The notes below the pieces were generated by a model. That model searched no databases. It worked only from the letters and a program-made list of their open reading frames with translations, and had not been told where the DNA came from. From positions 4,133,516-4,197,515 of the forward strand of contig OX393563.1 of the NCBI GenBank assembly GCA_947652115.1: a DNA stretch of 64,000 nt, read 5' to 3'. A program made the position numbers and the translations under genes. Each line of letters starts with the position of its first letter. Positions within the stretch are counted from its first letter, which is position 1. Origin of the DNA: Blastomussa wellsi (taxonomy: Eukaryota > Cnidaria > Anthozoa > Scleractinia > Plerogyridae). Shown here piece after piece: positions 1 through 12,082 of the stretch.

Positions 1-828
1 GTGAAAAGTACAAGTCATATATATACAGATATATTTTGATGATTGAGAGAGTAAATTTCTTTTGTTCTCTTCTGCCGAAAGAAAGCCAGCTAATAGATGT
101 GAACCTCTCTAAGTAAAAAGATTTTAGTCGTCTTTTGATTAACTGTAATGCGAAAGGATAGAATATTAAGCCGTTTTATTCCTTTTTTGTATGAATCAAG
201 TCATTTGACGATTTCATCACAGTATTTTGCTTGCTTGTTTGTTTGTCAGAAACAGCATCGTTGTTGGATTGGCGATAAATTTCTAGCTGACCTTTGGAAT
301 GGAGAAAGAATAAAAACTAGTCAAGTCTAGAGTTCATTTAGTTCATGAGTTTTTGAATTTTCTGTTAGTTTTGAAACTGCATCCAGGCGACTGTAAATTA
401 TGTCTAGGGCCATTTAAACTATCGACTTTCAATCCAACACCACTGATAAAGTTGACCTGCATCAGATCCACAAGTCTTTAGTTCGAAGCTCGATAGCCAA
501 TATCGTTCGTGATCTTGTGATAGGAAACTTTTTTGAAAAAAATCTTCTCGATTTTTTTGTACATGTGATATTCGGATTTTAGTCACATGCATACAATTCT
601 TCAGGCAGCTGGCTTTTCAAGAGCCGTAGAATGAATTATACTTCTAAATGGTGGACATTCCACCTTAACGCGAGATTTCCACGACTGCATGATCATCAAA
701 CAGTTCTTGAACAAATGTCAGTCCTACACTGAAATTTAAAACATACGTTTGCCCCATGCACGCAATACAAATAAAATTATGAATAGTTTAAAGTGACATC
801 TTGTAATTAATTGTACATTAGAACTCAC
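1..828. other. Intron/flank of the deiodinase-like gene, no exon recognised
   Basis: This stretch is downstream of the deiodinase donor on the minus strand. I searched the minus strand for the missing C-terminal motifs and found none. A pyrimidine-rich AG near 730 is followed by a short open stretch that does not match the family. AT-rich, with no other feature seen. Confidence 0.5.
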
Positions 829-1356
829 ATTCCATCTCCATCCGTCTGTTGGGTGTGCCTCGCTTATGTAAACAACAAGAAAGTCCGCCACTTCAGCAAA
901 ATCTCGAACGACCTTTGAGAAGTCATTCTGAAGACGGATGAAGAACGGTGGTCAGCTACAACTGCCAAAGTTAAGAACCAGTGGGCGATTGCCTCTCGCC
1001 CAATCCAGCAGGCTACACTCTTTTCCATCCGTTGAAAAGAGCTTGCAGTTTGGAGCAGGTGAGCCAAGTCGAGCTGTCCTGTCAAAATCGGCTAACTTTA
1101 TCTTTACAACCTCGCGCAGCATTTTCCAACTACACCAAGACTGCCAAAAGTCTTCATATGGAACCAACATGAACTTTTCGTTGTACCTTTTGATTTTGTC
1201 TCTTAGGATAGGGAGCGACGAAGCGATGCGCATAAGGCCGATTGCAAGTGAGATTCGAACCACGATAAACGGCCATTGGATAGTGTATGTTAGAGTGGAA
1301 AGAATGCATGATACAAAAGCTTGGAGAGTTTTCGAGCACTGAAGGATTAGAGACAT
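829..1356 (-). CDS. Iodothyronine deiodinase-like selenoprotein, 5' exon (partial)
   Basis: The exon reads from ATG at 1356 down to a GT donor (GTGAGT) at 828. An N-terminal hydrophobic segment (about residues 10-50) fits the family's membrane anchor. The family signature follows: APNC, then NRPLVLNFGSCS, then an in-frame TGA at 954-952 (residue 135), then PPF. After the TGA the frame stays open for 41 codons and carries YISEAHPTDGW, the diagnostic deiodinase motif with its His and Glu. In this thioredoxin-fold family the residue after NFGSC(T/S) is selenocysteine, so the TGA is read as Sec and not as a stop. Deiodinases remove iodine from thyroid hormones; the cnidarian substrate is unknown. 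The remaining C-terminal half (about 90 residues in relatives, with the PVVVD and ALPERLY motifs) and the SECIS element were not found between 1 and 828, so they probably lie beyond the left edge. The start at 1356 is the first Met of the open frame and is likely but unproven. Confidence 0.93.
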
Positions 1357-2170
1357 TGTTGAGCTGAGCGAATGAATGACCGGTGCCTGACTTGCTCAAT
1401 TTATATACACATTCAGCGTGAAACACGTCATCTGAAGTTATTAACATTGTTTACATTCCACTTGTGAAAAACAGCAGTTAACTTCGCGTGTTCGGGGAAA
1501 AGTCACGAAACCCTTCGCTTCCTGTTTGCAGTACTTGAAAATATTGTTCTTCAATCGGGAAGACGTTTAGTTTTGCAAGATTGCACAACTAATTTCTTTG
1601 TGTGGAAGCTATAACGATCTAGAAACCCGGAAATACGCACGTGCGAGGGGCACGATTTGCAAACATGTTTTACGGCGCGGTGATGTTGTACCTGGTAAAC
1701 TGAAATTGCAAAAGCGAACAGATCATAACGAATCACTCATCGCCCCATATTAATAAGGATCATCAATAAGGGGTTTCGTCGAAAGTTACTGTCTTCAATA
1801 ATTAAGTATTCCATGATAAGGCAATTAGGAGTTGGATTAAACGATGGGGGCGTACACAAACAAGTTGGAGTTTGCAAAAGCGTCGTCTTTTTTTACTATG
1901 CTCCATCACGTACCGAATTAAATTTTTGCGGGCAGTAAATGATCGCCTTATAAATATTTACGTATATGGGAATTAAGAAAACACGTAAGTGTGTATTGTG
2001 TAGCGTAGAAGCTCACTTCGAGGCTAAAAGCAAATATGACATTGGTACAACAAAAAATGTGATGTCACCATGACGAAGAAGTTTCTACAAAAATTCCGAA
2101 TAAAGCTAGCTGATTACCTCAAAGATATCTTTAAGCTCAGAATGTATACTTTTTCTCAGTGTGATTGAAA
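1357..2170. other. Intergenic, nothing recognised
   Basis: Only short frames without family resemblance occur here. The 5' flank of the deiodinase-like gene is included; no clear core promoter element was identified. Confidence 0.4.
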
Positions 2171-2219
2171 CCTAATTCTGCATAACTATTAATTTAACTA
2201 GTATAGCCCTTTTAAAATA

Positions 2220-2595
2220 TTCAAATCTTCATTTCTCCTTCTTTCTTCGAGTTGCTTTCGTTACTGTCATCTTTGCTGAGTTAAATTTTGTCTTAAATAT
2301 AAGTTTGTTCGTGAACATCTAAAATTTGGTCATTACGTGACGGTCAGCATTGCCGTGAGTTGCCTCGGGTAGGCGAGCGAAACTGTTTATATGAAAGTAA
2401 CCCAGTGTCACCTTGTTCCCCGAGCCAACTTTGCGTTTTCTCGTGTAAACAGTTCGCTGCTAGTTATAAAGAAATGTGTGAAAAGTTATCTCGACCGGGG
2501 TAGCTCAGTATGGAGGAAAACTCTTCCACCAGAGGAAACCTTTCTCCATATGAACAGGCCCTTAATCTTTTTAGTGGTCGTCACCATGTAGTTCT
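2220..2595 (+). repeat. Dispersed MITE-like repeat, copy 1 (degenerate)
   Basis: This copy shares long similarity with the element at 29283-29820. Shared landmarks are CATTACGTGA, GTGAGTTG, TCGGGTAGGCGAGC, TGTTTATATGA and a terminal ACAGGCCCTTAAT. The left terminal inverted repeat of the better copy is missing or eroded here. The open frame 2391-2591 lies inside the repeat and is not a gene. Confidence 0.65.
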
Positions 2596-3289
2596 CCTTC
2601 GCAGATGCATTTTTTCACAATTTTACTGGTCAAACATATTGCGCACACTTAATGTTTGACAATTAGTGTTTTTTTTTCAAATTATTACGAAATATCCTTG
2701 TTTCATTAAACATTTGCTTTCCAGTCTGAAGCCCTTGAACTGTTACGAGCAAGTTTCTTAGAAGGATTAAAAGATTGTTAATCCAGTGAACCACAGAGTA
2801 AACCGCAGAATAAACTATTTGCAATGTTTGAGTATATTTTGTGTGGGTATTCAAGTGTTTTTTTACACGGTTGTGTAGTGGAGTAAGTGCTAGAAGTGTG
2901 AGTAAGTGACCGCAGTTAATCAAGATCTTTTCAAAACATAATTGATAAGGAATATCAAGCTTGCCGATTAAGATAGTGATGACGCAGTTTCCAAATTGGC
3001 ACCCATAATTTTGTTGTCAAAACTCCAGGCACGCTTAAGCCGGCCGGCTCTATCATGGAAGATATGTTGAAACAGAAACGATATTTCTTGATTTTTCTTT
3101 TACTCAAAACCAAATAAATATACGTAAATACAAGTAGTTACAAGTTTTACACACACAAGCACAGGTACTACTAAATGTTTTTTATTTTGTTTTTTTAGAT
3201 ACTGAATAGTGACGTTTGCTGCTGTTTATAGATTTCTTTTTAAGCTACTGGCATTATATGCTAAAGAACAAGCTGAAGAATAAACTCTC

Positions 3290-3592
3290 AAAAACCATGT
3301 CAAATGTCAAATGAATGATTATAGTGGTCATGCACTTAGCTACATCAAGCTAATTCTCAGACATGCCACTCAAACAGAGGGAAACAAATATTTCAAATAA
3401 ACATAACAAGCTTGAAAATCCCAACTGGCGGGAGGCGAACCAGTTGGCTATATACAAGCATGACCGAGGAGTTGAACTAGGGTTCACCAAGAAACAACTC
3501 CAGCTAAGTGGTCAGAGCGGGACTTGAACCCGTGACCTCCGGATTTCAAGTCCGGCGCCCTAACCACTCGGCCACGCTGCCTCCCATAGTAC
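3290..3592 (-). mobile_element. tRNA-Ser-derived SINE
   Basis: On the minus strand a tRNA-like head (about 3582 to 3508) has an A box TGGCCGAGTGG, an anticodon loop CTTGAAA giving TGA (Ser), and a B box GGTTCAAGTCC. A non-tRNA tail follows down to about 3300. The anticodon stem (CCGGA/TCCGG) pairs, but the acceptor arm pairs poorly and the long variable arm expected of tRNA-Ser is missing. This fits a SINE head better than a working tRNA gene. Confidence 0.7.
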
Positions 3593-5600
3593 TTGTCTGA
3601 GAACCAAGAAGGATTAAAGCCTATTAACGAAAAATTTCACCGCACATCCGTTAAGGAACATTCTATTCTTGAACGTCTCTTCAGCCCAGCACGCACACGC
3701 AAAAGTAAAAACGATCAAATTTACAAACAAATTATTTAGTAAAACGAAAAGTGAAACTAGATCTCGCTCCAGTATCACGGAATGGGAACGCATGGTCTTC
3801 ACGTAAGAAAATTTAATGCAAGGAAGTTCAGTTCATGTTTGTACAACCCTCACTGTTTCAGTATAAACATTCTTGAAAATCGATCAAAAAGGGAACTTTG
3901 AATGGACGCCGAACATAAACGCACGGTCCAACATTGCAACAGCTATAAAGTACGCACATTTTCACGGACAACTGGGTAGTTGTTTCTTTCACAAATGGTC
4001 ATTTTTATTTACAACGTTTTCGAAAATTCCTTTGACTGAATCAGTTGCACGATGGCAATAGTTATTAAAAATGTTTGCTTTCCCCGTGCAGCCGCTGGCA
4101 GAGCTCAACGAAAGCTCAGTTTTCGCGCGAAGAGTCGACGAACCGTAGTTAACAAACGCTTCAGTGTTCACGCTAACACTGAAATGCATTCCTACATCAG
4201 TTTGGCTGTTTGCAAACCAGTGTCCCGATTTTGACTGCTCTTTCGTTATTTATTCCTTTCGTTTTGAAAAACAATGCCGACGAACCTCAATTCATTGGCT
4301 GCTCTAGTACGTTGGTAATAGAAAGCTTGATGGCTAGTCTTTAACTAATTGGCATAAATTGTATTATATGTTAGGTTTGACCAAAGCAATAAATAAAGAC
4401 ACAAAGATTTATAGTAAGTCCAAGTTCAAGTTCAAGTTTATTGCACACTGTTTACAGAAAACTAACATAATAAGACATTACAGTAACATAGAAACTCTGC
4501 GGAAAGCCATAAAAGATATCAAAAATAAACTTTCCGGCACATTACCATTGATAAATAATGAAGTCGTTAGTATCGCTTAGAGACTCAAGTGTGCCGTTTG
4601 AAAAGTAAAGATAACTTTACCATTGCAAAGTTAAACTTGCGTCATTGTTGTTAATTGCCAGTATGTTTTTCTGTTTATAAATTAATGAAAATACGGTTCA
4701 CCTCCTCCTGATTCAATATATGTTGTTGCCCCTAGCTTTTAGCTACTAAGAGGAAAAGTTCTTGCTTCGGGAAAAAGAACAGGTCGCCAAGCTCCGTCGC
4801 TACCACATCGTCAATTATTGCATCAGCCTAATAACATAGTCCTTATATAACCTCAGATCGGTTCTCGAAATCGCTTATGAAACAATTGAACAGATAACGC
4901 TGCTACCGGAATAGAACTAAATGCGTCAGTTTGTGCCAACATCTAACTTAAACGCACTTCGACCCCTGGTGTAAGTATATTGTTTATTAATATCAATTTT
5001 CTGTTTTTCTGCTTTGAACAAACACAACAACAACCTACGCGTATTTATTAATCTTCCAGATCATGATATTTATGGCACTGGCCCAGTCATCCAGCTAAGG
5101 AAAGTTTATAAATTTGCTTGATTAATGTAACGAAGATAAAAATTTGGATCATGCTAAAGCTTCAAGAAAACTGCTTCATTTAAAAAATCGATACGCATCA
5201 ACACTTAATGTTGCTTCACATTTTTCCATTTTCCGCATAACATCGCGAAAACGCGACAATTTGATGAAGCGCAGATTGGTTATAGTATTAGTACAAAACT
5301 GTTATCATATAAACTGAAGCATATTTCAGACAAGAACTTTGCTGGAACTCCTTATTAATTGGAGGCTGATTATGAGCTGAAATTGTAAATCGATTTCTTG
5401 GGCTGGATTGCCGTTATTAATAAGAGTTAGCCGATGTAAACCGGCAGTATGATATCAATCAACCTCGATCGTTGTCTGAGAAGAGGTTGCATATCAATAG
5501 ATCCAGACCAACATTGGAGAAATAACATGAGTTCCGGGAGGCGGACTGGAGGTACTCCCATAAATTTCAGACAGGGGTGTACCTCGAAGGGTCTTAATCC
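3593..5600. other. Intergenic, nothing recognised
   Basis: Short frames only, none with family resemblance. A small direct repeat (AAGTTC units) near 4420-4440 precedes a short frame and looks repeat-derived. Confidence 0.4.
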
Positions 5601-5609
5601 CTATTATTA

Positions 5610-5852
5610 TCAACATACGCGGCCAAATTGAAATCCGGCCTAGTCAAACACACGCTGTGCGGGACGCAACGGCCCTGAAGCTGAGGTGGGTACGAGCGAA
5701 CAGCAAGCTTTGAAGTTCAGTTTCAGACAAAACGAATAGTTTTCAGAGAGAAAAATCGGTCTACTTGTTATAAATGGGAAGAATGCAGACAAAAATTCGG
5801 ATTTAGACTTGAATATAGGCTAGAAGCAAAAGCACAATCCAGACGAAACCAA
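5610..5852 (+). repeat. Dispersed repeat family R2, copy 1
   Basis: Closely similar to 44515-44818. Shared blocks include AAATCCGGCCT, CACGCTGTGCGGG, GCGAACAGCAAGCTTTGAAG, GAGAAAAATCGGTCT, TTGTTATAAATGGGAAGAAT and ATTCGGATTTAGACTTGAA. This copy lacks the roughly 70 bp after GGCCCTGA that is present in copy 2. No coding content is apparent. Confidence 0.75.
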
Positions 5853-6201
5853 GTTCTTGTCGTCTTTACAAGAAGCGAAACATCGTTCGCTTGATTCCTA
5901 TGGTCGAAATTAGCTCGGCTGAAGTACTGCGGGAATTTTACACCGAAGATCAACTGGTTAAATATTAACTGGCTAAATATTATGATTATCTATGAGTTCT
6001 TAACTCATTGGCGATTATTTTCAGAGACATAGCTGAGCAGAGACGTAGCTATATCGGCAAAGTTCTGCACCTTTTCAGAACATATCGGTCCGGCTTTTAC
6101 AGTTATAACATTTTCAGCGCGAAGTAAGTTCTTACATGTATTCTTGAAGACGTTATTAAATTTGTTAGTCATCAGGATGTTATTTGGCCTTGTATATTGA
6201 T
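5853..6201. other. Intergenic, nothing recognised
   Basis: No gene, RNA or structured repeat was identified. Confidence 0.35.
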
Positions 6202-6344
6202 AATAAAGTGACTTTTATCGGGAATATTGTTTATTTGAACCATATTGTTCATTTGAGACCCTTGCGCTTCGCGTTCGGGCCGCAAATGACACTACGCACG
6301 CGGGCGCAAAAAAAAACAATATTCCCTTAAAAAGTCATGTTATT
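6202..6344. repeat. Inverted repeat (MITE-like hairpin)
   Basis: The left arm contains GTGACTTTTATCGGGAATATTGTTT. The right arm contains AAACAATATTCCCTTAAAAAGTCA, its near reverse complement. About 80 bp of GC-richer loop lies between them. The size and layout fit a non-autonomous DNA element. Confidence 0.6.
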
Positions 6345-9300
6345 CCCTTATTATAAAATTGATACCCTGTTTACGGCAGAAACAAAGAGTAAGAATGGCG
6401 TGAATAGGTCAACTTTATTTCGGGTCTGTAACATTACGGTGCTTCCACAGAATTACATTGCGCATCCTATCTGTGCAAACAGTTTCGCCGTAAACGTATT
6501 TAGCACTCGTGAACGATAATTGTGACATCAAGAACACTGTGTGCTTGGAACATATTGAATCCCTGTTGAAAAAATATCCGTGTATTTAATCACGAAATGC
6601 AAAGCAAATTGCTTAACATACTGTACCTTTATTTATTAGCCTCCACTGACATGGGTTTTCAGACCAACTATAATATCTATAAAAACATATGCAATCATGA
6701 ACACAATAGCAGACTTTTTAATAACAGTAAGTTATTGTTTTTATTTTCCTTCAGTTCTTTTTTAATACGCGTTTTACGCAATTTCTCAAAATAACCTCGC
6801 TATGGAGTATTTTCACACACGTGACAAGCGGCCATATTGGACTGCTGAAACAAAACATGATATTTTCATAACAACAGGGTTCCCGGAGGATTGCTTTGGG
6901 ACACCGATATGGCTGCAGTTTCTTTGTTTTGGGACACCAATATGGCCGCATGTTACGTCATATTTCTTGTTTGCAAACATAGGCGTCACATTTCTTTTGA
7001 TATTCAAATTTACCAACCACAGAACAAAAGATTTCATTGTTTTAACAGCCAATTAGGTTCTGGTTTGCATATTAATAGCAATTGGTGACATCACGACAAA
7101 CGTTGCGTAGCTGTTCACAAGAGGCGATAGGAAACTCTCAAAGTTCAGTTCCGACAACATACGGCAAACGTCGATCCCACTCTGACTGGGCCCCTCTATA
7201 TCGCACCAGGTGGTCGTATACGGAAAAATCGCTAGCTATACCCTGGGTAACCCTGTAATATTGGCGGGGAATGTTAGTTTGGACAAAACCTAGACAAACC
7301 TGTACGTACTCCATAAAATGAAGCCATTAATTAGACAACAGGCACCCGAAGATCAGTTGAACCTGTTGACCAGCTCGATAAAGTTGGTGATAGTTAAAAT
7401 CAAATTCGACAGGTCTATTATGGGATTAACAAGGCGGTACGTTAGCAATGGAGTACGAAAAGAGAGTTTTTTTGCTTGCTATTCCCTAAACTTCTCTGGA
7501 AAAGTACTTTTCTACACTACAGCTTGGTGGAACCGCGTTACCTATGCAAAAGTTTCAGCTCAGTTTTCGAATCTGTACATCTGCATTTCAGTTCTCCGCA
7601 ACTCACTCATGCATCGCAATCTTTAACGCGACCACTATCCCAGGTCATCTCAGGGAGAAAAACGTTCCTGGAGAGAGTTTTGGAGCATAATTGATAACAG
7701 TAGAAACTAATGAATCATTTCTTCGCACGAAAATGGACCAACGTGTAACAGAAACTCTGTGCTGCGTTTAATACCCAATGAAAGAAAAATCTTTTTTTGC
7801 ATGAAGGAGTGTTAAAAATGATTTCAAAACGTTACATCTCTTCAAACTAAAAGAGCATAAAAATGCCTTTGCTGGAAGATACATTGCCGACAGCGAACCG
7901 GTACCTGTTAAGAGATTTGATAGGTTTTAATGATTCTAATGACGTCAAATGATCACAATTTTGCCTGTCGAATATACTGCGTTAATGTTCTCTCATGATT
8001 AGAATAGAAAGCTTTTGTGATGAAGTAACAGGGCGAATATAGGGCCATCGATCGTCCAACAAGGGCACACTTTTTAGTTAAGTGCTGTATTTTTCAACAC
8101 GTGTATAACTTAGGAGAACTTAAGAAGGCTAGTAAAAGAGAAACGCTGTAGTTAATGACAACAAATATGATTCTTGGGTTTTTTTGTAAAAGGCGTAAAT
8201 TTCTCGGCTTTTGTCACTTCCTTGGTGGCTTTGAAGAGTATTTGGCATGAATCACGAGAAATCAAACTATAGTTGCTGCCGTGAGTTGCCACCAGGAAGG
8301 AAAATGATCGCTCTGTTGCAAGAGATTACAATATTAGTTGTGTTTGGTAACGTGTTTAGTCATGCAACGTCTTTTAAGACTTATAATACGAAAATGGCAA
8401 TTGATTTATTTGATCTGTTGTAGACGTACCTCAGTAAAACTGATTTTACCTGAAAACTCACTGCTATTGAGTATGTTGGCGCGTATCTCTATCTCAACTT
8501 ATTCAATTACTCAGATCAAAGGTACTCAGAACGAATAACCTGTATTGATTGGTGTCTCACGCGATTTAAAGATGGGCGGGACCTCATTATCCACGCATTC
8601 TTAAGCAACAAGGGTTAGACGTCCGCATTTAAGTCACGCACATCATTTTGCTGAAACATTCAAACACGTTCGTGGGTTCAGTTCATTTGGTATCGTACCG
8701 TTGTAACAAAAAGCCTTCTATTTTTCGCCTTAAAATTGATATCAGCAAATCAAAGTGGTAGCCAGATTTGAACCCTGTATTAGGCAATAAAATCACCGGC
8801 CCTATTTCCTTGTCCGGTCAGCATTGCATACAGGTTTATGTTTTATTCAATATTGCTGATCCTGATCTACACAAAGATCCGACGCCGTTTGTCCAAGTGA
8901 TCCTTGGATTATTCAAATAAATTAAATTTTCAGAACGCTCAATAACCACTATTCTCCTACACAGTCGTTTTAAAGGAGCGGCCTTACGGTTTGTACCTCT
9001 TGAAATTCGTCATTTGTAATCCGTCTCAGTATGATCTTCTCCATCCTTAACCATCCTTGTTCCTTGTCGGTTTTATAGTATCACCTCTCTGGTGCCTTTC
9101 TTCCTTAGGAAACTATTAGTTTTAGGTTAATAACTCAAAATATCGTGACGTAGCTCATTTAATTAGGGAATCGCGTTTCACTTATGGGAAGAGGCTAAAT
9201 AAGCATCCACGGCCAACGAAAAGTGTTGACTAGAGGTCGAGAGGTCGGCTGCTCTTTCCCCCTAATTTGAAGAAATTAAGTTCTTTCAAGCAGATGGTAA

Positions 9301-10869
9301 CTCTACTCATACCAGCTCAAACTTTAGTGAAACCCCCTAGTTACCGTTTGTTAGTTTCACGTGCCTTGAAGTTAATGTTTTACTACCGCGCCTGTGTAAC
9401 TTGCATTGGTTGGCGCGTACTGACCGTCAAAAGGCTAGAGCGCGCCTGTGCAAAGGATAAAGGGAGCGCGAAGAGTACACAATTAGATACGTGTTCGTAA
9501 GCTATCTGGTTTCTTGGTGCGTGTTCCTCCAGAATTTTTTTTATATTTAGGTCTTCTAAAATTGCAGAAAATGCGTTTACAAAATGGCTACCATTTGAAA
9601 TTTCTCAATTTCTATATCCTCGTTCCCAGGGCATTCCCGGGCCCAAATTACTAACTGAAGGAGCCATCTAAAGCTTTTAGCTGTCAGCTTGCGTTATTCG
9701 ATTCAACATTTCTATTCAGGTATTTTACAAAAAAATGTTTAGGTGCTTCTGTTTCGGTTGGTATCGTGCAATTACGATTTTATTTTATTCCATTTCGCGC
9801 CGCTCGCCACAATTTTGAAGAACCCCGGCCAGTTTCTGAATTCGCCCACGGCTGTATCAATAATCGCAGAGTGGTAATCACCTCAAAATCGAAGATTGAA
9901 AAGCGAGATTAAATCCTTTTGACTGATGTTTTTCTTTCGTTCAAGGCACGCAAATTGAAAAATGTGTCAATTCTGACGCTTGGCAAAAATTTGTGCTGCT
10001 CCAAGGCAGGACGACGGAGCCTTTGAAGTTTGACAACGGCTTGACAAAATTGTAGTCACAAGGCGGGCTATGTAATGAAACGAATACCTTTATTTGTACA
10101 CGACAGTGGGTCAGCTGGGCTGGTTGGGTCGTGTATAAAAATAAAACTGTACAAATAAATACACCGAATGCAAATATGGCGGATCACTCGTCGGTTGGCG
10201 CCGGGGTGAGCTACATGAAATCGAGGCTAGTCAGGCTTTGATGTTTTCGCTTTACAGGGCCACACAGTACAAACAATCTTTAAAATCCCTGACACTTAAT
10301 AGTACTTAATGTTTAAGAATTAATAACATTTCAACTAGGGTCCTGTTGTCCTATAGTTGCTACGGTGGATCGAAGTTTAGTTTGCTAAATCCGAACTTCG
10401 TAAACAAAGCTCGAGACTGCGCAGTACGGACTGGAAATGGCCTTTATCTGATTACAGATACTGCCAAGTCAACAATAATTACTGTCAAAATCACGGTTCG
10501 ATGTGAAAATCGGATAACTTGAAGTTTGAAGAATGCCGACAAGAACAAAGTAAGCAAGCTCAGGGACACTGAGCCGAGTAATCGAGAGTGAGAGTTGAAC
10601 GCATTAGTTTCTGTTGACTCAAGATCTAAAACTTGCTGAAACAAAACGAAGCTAAAATAATGTCGGAGTAAAGCAACGTATTAAAGTTTACTTAGAATGT
10701 GGCGCCAGCCAGCTTTTTTGTCCCTTGGTAAACAGATGAGATTAAAATGTTTTCAGCACCTGATCCCAATGTAAATTTAAGCGGAAGTCGAGAGGACAAG
10801 TAAACCGAGAATGATTGACAGATGTAACACACAAATCGTCCATTACAATGCTCAAAATTTTACAGAGAT
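6345..10869. other. Intergenic desert, no supported gene
   Basis: More than 4 kb of AT-rich sequence with only short frames. A short partial direct repeat with GGGACACC and ATATGGC occurs near 6897-6945. A weak inverted pair (TTTATTTGTACA / TGTACAAATAAA) lies near 10090 and 10155. A YY1-like AATATGGCGG occurs near 10174, but no gene start follows it closely. Confidence 0.4.
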
Positions 10870-10932
10870 TTGTGCAGGTGTTGCTCAAAATTTAAACACT
10901 TTTGTCTCACTACAGTTCGTGGAAATTTGACG

Positions 10933-11940
10933 ATGGAGGACAAAGGATCTCTCGCAGCTCTGAATTCAAGTAGTGAAACCGAGAAGTTTGTTTGCGACCA
11001 CATAGGATCACTGGGTATCAAAATGGTGCCCTTTCCTCACGCTGTGCTGTTTCGTTCAGTGTCTCTCGTCTTGTGCGTTTTCAACAGTGTTCTGTGTCCA
11101 TTGACAGTTGCTGGAAATATCTTGGTTTTCGTGGCCGTGCTTAGGAAAGCGCAACTAAGAAATGTGGCAAACACTTCGATTCTGTGTCTGGCATTCACGG
11201 ATTTGATGGTCGGGATTTTTGTTCAACCTTCGTACGTTGCTTATCAAGTAAGCAAACTAACCGCGAGTCCTGACAGCTTTCCGTGCGACAAGCTGCTTAT
11301 CTACTCCTTCTCCGGGGTAATATGTGTCTGCATGTCATTCCTTACACTGATTCTGATCTCGCTAGAAAGATACATGGCGGTATTTTATCCGTATCTTTAC
11401 GTCGCGAAGGTTAACTCTAAACGCCTCATCGCCCTGACGGTCACGGTCTGGGCAATTTCAATTGGAATATTATTAACGGTGCGTTTTTTATTCGGGATAA
11501 ACAGCAACGAAGAAACAGGAGTTATATCTTTGGTAATTATCGCTAACTTTCTTGTCACTTCTTTTGTGTACTTCAAGATATTCAGATTGGTGAAGCGTTG
11601 CAATGCTCAAGTCAATGTAGAGACGTCGCAACACACTTCGACATTCGAGGGCGAGCTTCCGTCTCAGATGAACTCAAATCCTCGAGAAGCAAAAGCCTCA
11701 AAAACTGTGGCGTTTGTCGCGGGAACGTTGTTTCTGTGTTTCACGCCGGCTTTGTGCACCAGCATAGTGGATCAAGCAGGACTGGTGCCGAAAGATCTTT
11801 TATATCACGTGATTTATCCGATTGCTGAGACTGCAGTCCTCTCGAACAGTTGCGTCAATCCGGGAATTTACGTCTGGAGAAGTCGAGGGATCAGGCGAAG
11901 TCTTTATGAACTCTTAAGAACATGTAAGCCAAGCAGTTAG
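10933..11940 (+). CDS. Class A (rhodopsin-like) G protein-coupled receptor
   Basis: An intronless seven-transmembrane receptor that would sit in the plasma membrane and couple to heterotrimeric G proteins. Counting from an upstream in-frame Met at 10870, TM1 carries the GN pair (residues 82-83), TM2 LAFTD (D111), and the TM3 end has ERY at 166-168 (a DRY variant). TM4 has W194, TM6 FLCFTP (a CWxP variant with Phe), and TM7 NPGIY at 330-334. The loop after TM4 is very short (about GINSNEETGV) and has no Cys, although C139 stands before TM3, so the usual TM3-loop disulfide appears absent. Short Cys-free second loops are typical of the MECO group (melanocortin, cannabinoid, lysophospholipid), which is a hint only. 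I prefer the Met at 10933 (MEDKGS) to 10870 because the upstream extension is Cys-rich and unlike an N-tail. An AATAAA lies at 12077-12082. The ligand is unknown. Confidence 0.93.
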   Translation: MEDKGSLAALNSSSETEKFVCDHIGSLGIKMVPFPHAVLFRSVSLVLCVFNSVLCPLTVAGNILVFVAVLRKAQLRNVANTSILCLAFTDLMVGIFVQPSYVAYQVSKLTASPDSFPCDKLLIYSFSGVICVCMSFLTLILISLERYMAVFYPYLYVAKVNSKRLIALTVTVWAISIGILLTVRFLFGINSNEETGVISLVIIANFLVTSFVYFKIFRLVKRCNAQVNVETSQHTSTFEGELPSQMNSNPREAKASKTVAFVAGTLFLCFTPALCTSIVDQAGLVPKDLLYHVIYPIAETAVLSNSCVNPGIYVWRSRGIRRSLYELLRTCKPSS

Positions 11941-12076
11941 TCTGATCAAACTGGCGTTGCGCGATTATAATTGAACTCAACATCTCATCTCTTTACGTTT
12001 GTTACACGCACATTTCTTCGGAAAACGTTACCGAGATAGAGTTGGAGAAGAAAGCAAGTCGACACTCATGTCTTGT

Positions 12077-12082
12077 AATAAA
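12077..12082 (+). terminator. Candidate polyadenylation signal of the GPCR
   Basis: AATAAA, about 135 bp after the stop codon of the plus-strand receptor gene. Confidence 0.45.

Noticed and set aside
725..740. Acceptor-like TTTCAG on the minus strand as the next deiodinase exon
   Set aside because: The following frames stop quickly or lack the expected NHRSLEDR-like and PVVVD motifs.
952..954. TGA in the deiodinase frame read as a stop or pseudogene mutation
   Set aside because: It lies exactly at the family's selenocysteine position and conserved motifs continue in frame after it.
938..1342. 134-codon plus-strand open frame
   Set aside because: It is antisense to the deiodinase-like exon, whose minus-strand motifs are unambiguous.
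3508..3582. Functional tRNA-Ser(TGA) gene
   Set aside because: Poor acceptor pairing, missing long variable arm and an attached repeat tail favour a SINE.
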